Source: an uncultured Verrucomicrobiota bacterium
Lineage (GTDB): Bacteria; Verrucomicrobiota; Verrucomicrobiia; Limisphaerales; UBA9464
Direction: 5' to 3'
DNA length: 35,025 bases
NCBI GenBank assembly: GCA_903907925.1
Contig: CAIVQB010000075.1
Location: 1 to 35,025, forward strand
Below the pieces are notes generated by a model. The model saw nothing but the letters and a program-made list of their open reading frames with translations, was not told where the DNA came from and ran no database searches. Positions 34,735 through 35,025 of this stretch are shown here, piece after piece. The translations under genes and the position numbers were made by a program. Numbering within the stretch: position 1 is the stretch's first letter; each line of letters opens with the position of its first letter.

Positions 34735-34889
34735 GCCTCAATGCCAATCGCGGAGAAAGATGGAAACGAGGAGGGATAATCTGGAAAGCATGAAAGCAGG
34801 AAGAGAGGGAGGGAGTGGGCAAGTCGGCCAGTGAGTGAGTAAGGGCGGCCTTTCCGCGATGGGGCGCGAGGCTTCTCTCTCCCATCCTT
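34735..34889. other. Purine-rich spacer between aroC and the transposase remnant
   Basis: No gene is seen. The stretch near 34795-34850 is purine-rich and repetitive (GAAAGCATGAAAGCAGGAAG, GAGTGAGTAAGG). It must contain the aroC promoter and possibly an insertion-sequence end. Confidence 0.4.
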
Positions 34890-35025
34890 CTAAGAAACTG
34901 CGAGTGTGGATGGCGGTTGGGGAGTAAGCATGAAGCCGAGATTGGCGGCGGTTTTGTTGAGGTGATGGAGCATTCTTTCGCGGTATTTGCGCTCGTAGTC
35001 TTCGAGGCCTTGCCTGACGTAGAGT
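34890..35025 (-). CDS. C-terminal end of a probable transposase (5' end outside window)
   Basis: A minus-strand frame enters from the right edge and ends at TAG 34892-34890 after 44 codons. The peptide LYVRQGLEDYERKYRERMLH then HLNKTAANLGFMLTPQ resembles the tail of IS transposases (a G..xYExxYRxR helix followed by AxxLGFxLxP). Only the last residues are visible, so the IS family is not named. If an IS is present, its terminal inverted repeat should lie in 34735-34890. Confidence 0.6.
   Translation of the reverse strand, partial: LYVRQGLEDYERKYRERMLHHLNKTAANLGFMLTPQPPSTLAVS

Overview
The window looks like chromosomal DNA of a high-GC Gram-negative bacterium, most consistent with the Verrucomicrobiota. 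The pointers are an ECF sigma factor followed by a Ser/Thr kinase fused to WD40 repeats, a giant secreted protein with autotransporter-associated beta-strand repeats, a PEP-CTERM protein, complete lipoprotein maturation genes (lgt and lnt), and many genes without a Shine-Dalgarno sequence. No rRNA, tRNA or CRISPR array was seen. The taxonomic call is an inference.

Left edge (1-3616, minus): one uninterrupted frame of at least 1205 codons encodes a Cas9. It starts with ATG at 3616 and runs off the window before its stop. All three RuvC motifs and the HNH motif are present with their catalytic residues. Any cas1, cas2 and repeat array would lie to the left. This is the most notable object here.

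3.8-6.7 kb: an LEA14-like lipoprotein (plus) faces a two-gene minus operon of lnt and a five-helix membrane protein with TGATG start/stop overlap. 7.0-11.4 kb: a plus-strand operon of a short-chain dehydrogenase, a sugar-binding lipoprotein, a double ATPase and a permease forms a ribose-type ABC importer with an associated oxidoreductase. 11.5-16.3 kb: a small excisionase-like HTH gene, then the ECF sigma factor and the WD40 kinase.

12.7-17.5 kb also holds a REP/RAYT system: a single-domain HUH (Y1) transposase at 16605-17051 surrounded by many copies of a palindromic repeat whose stem sequences vary while pairing is kept. 17.6-25.1 kb: a 2235-residue Gly-rich secreted protein made of three tandem modules of about 550 residues, followed by a PEP-CTERM protein with a P-domain-like region.

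25.6-34.7 kb: a secreted beta-propeller protein, a metallophosphoesterase, a Tat-exported amidohydrolase, a Gfo/Idh/MocA oxidoreductase, a small 2TM protein, a nucleotidyltransferase-like protein, a PIG-L deacetylase next to a NagB-like protein (an amino-sugar pair by inference), lgt (TTG start), and convergent aroC. The right edge (34890-35025, minus) carries the last 44 codons of what looks like a transposase.
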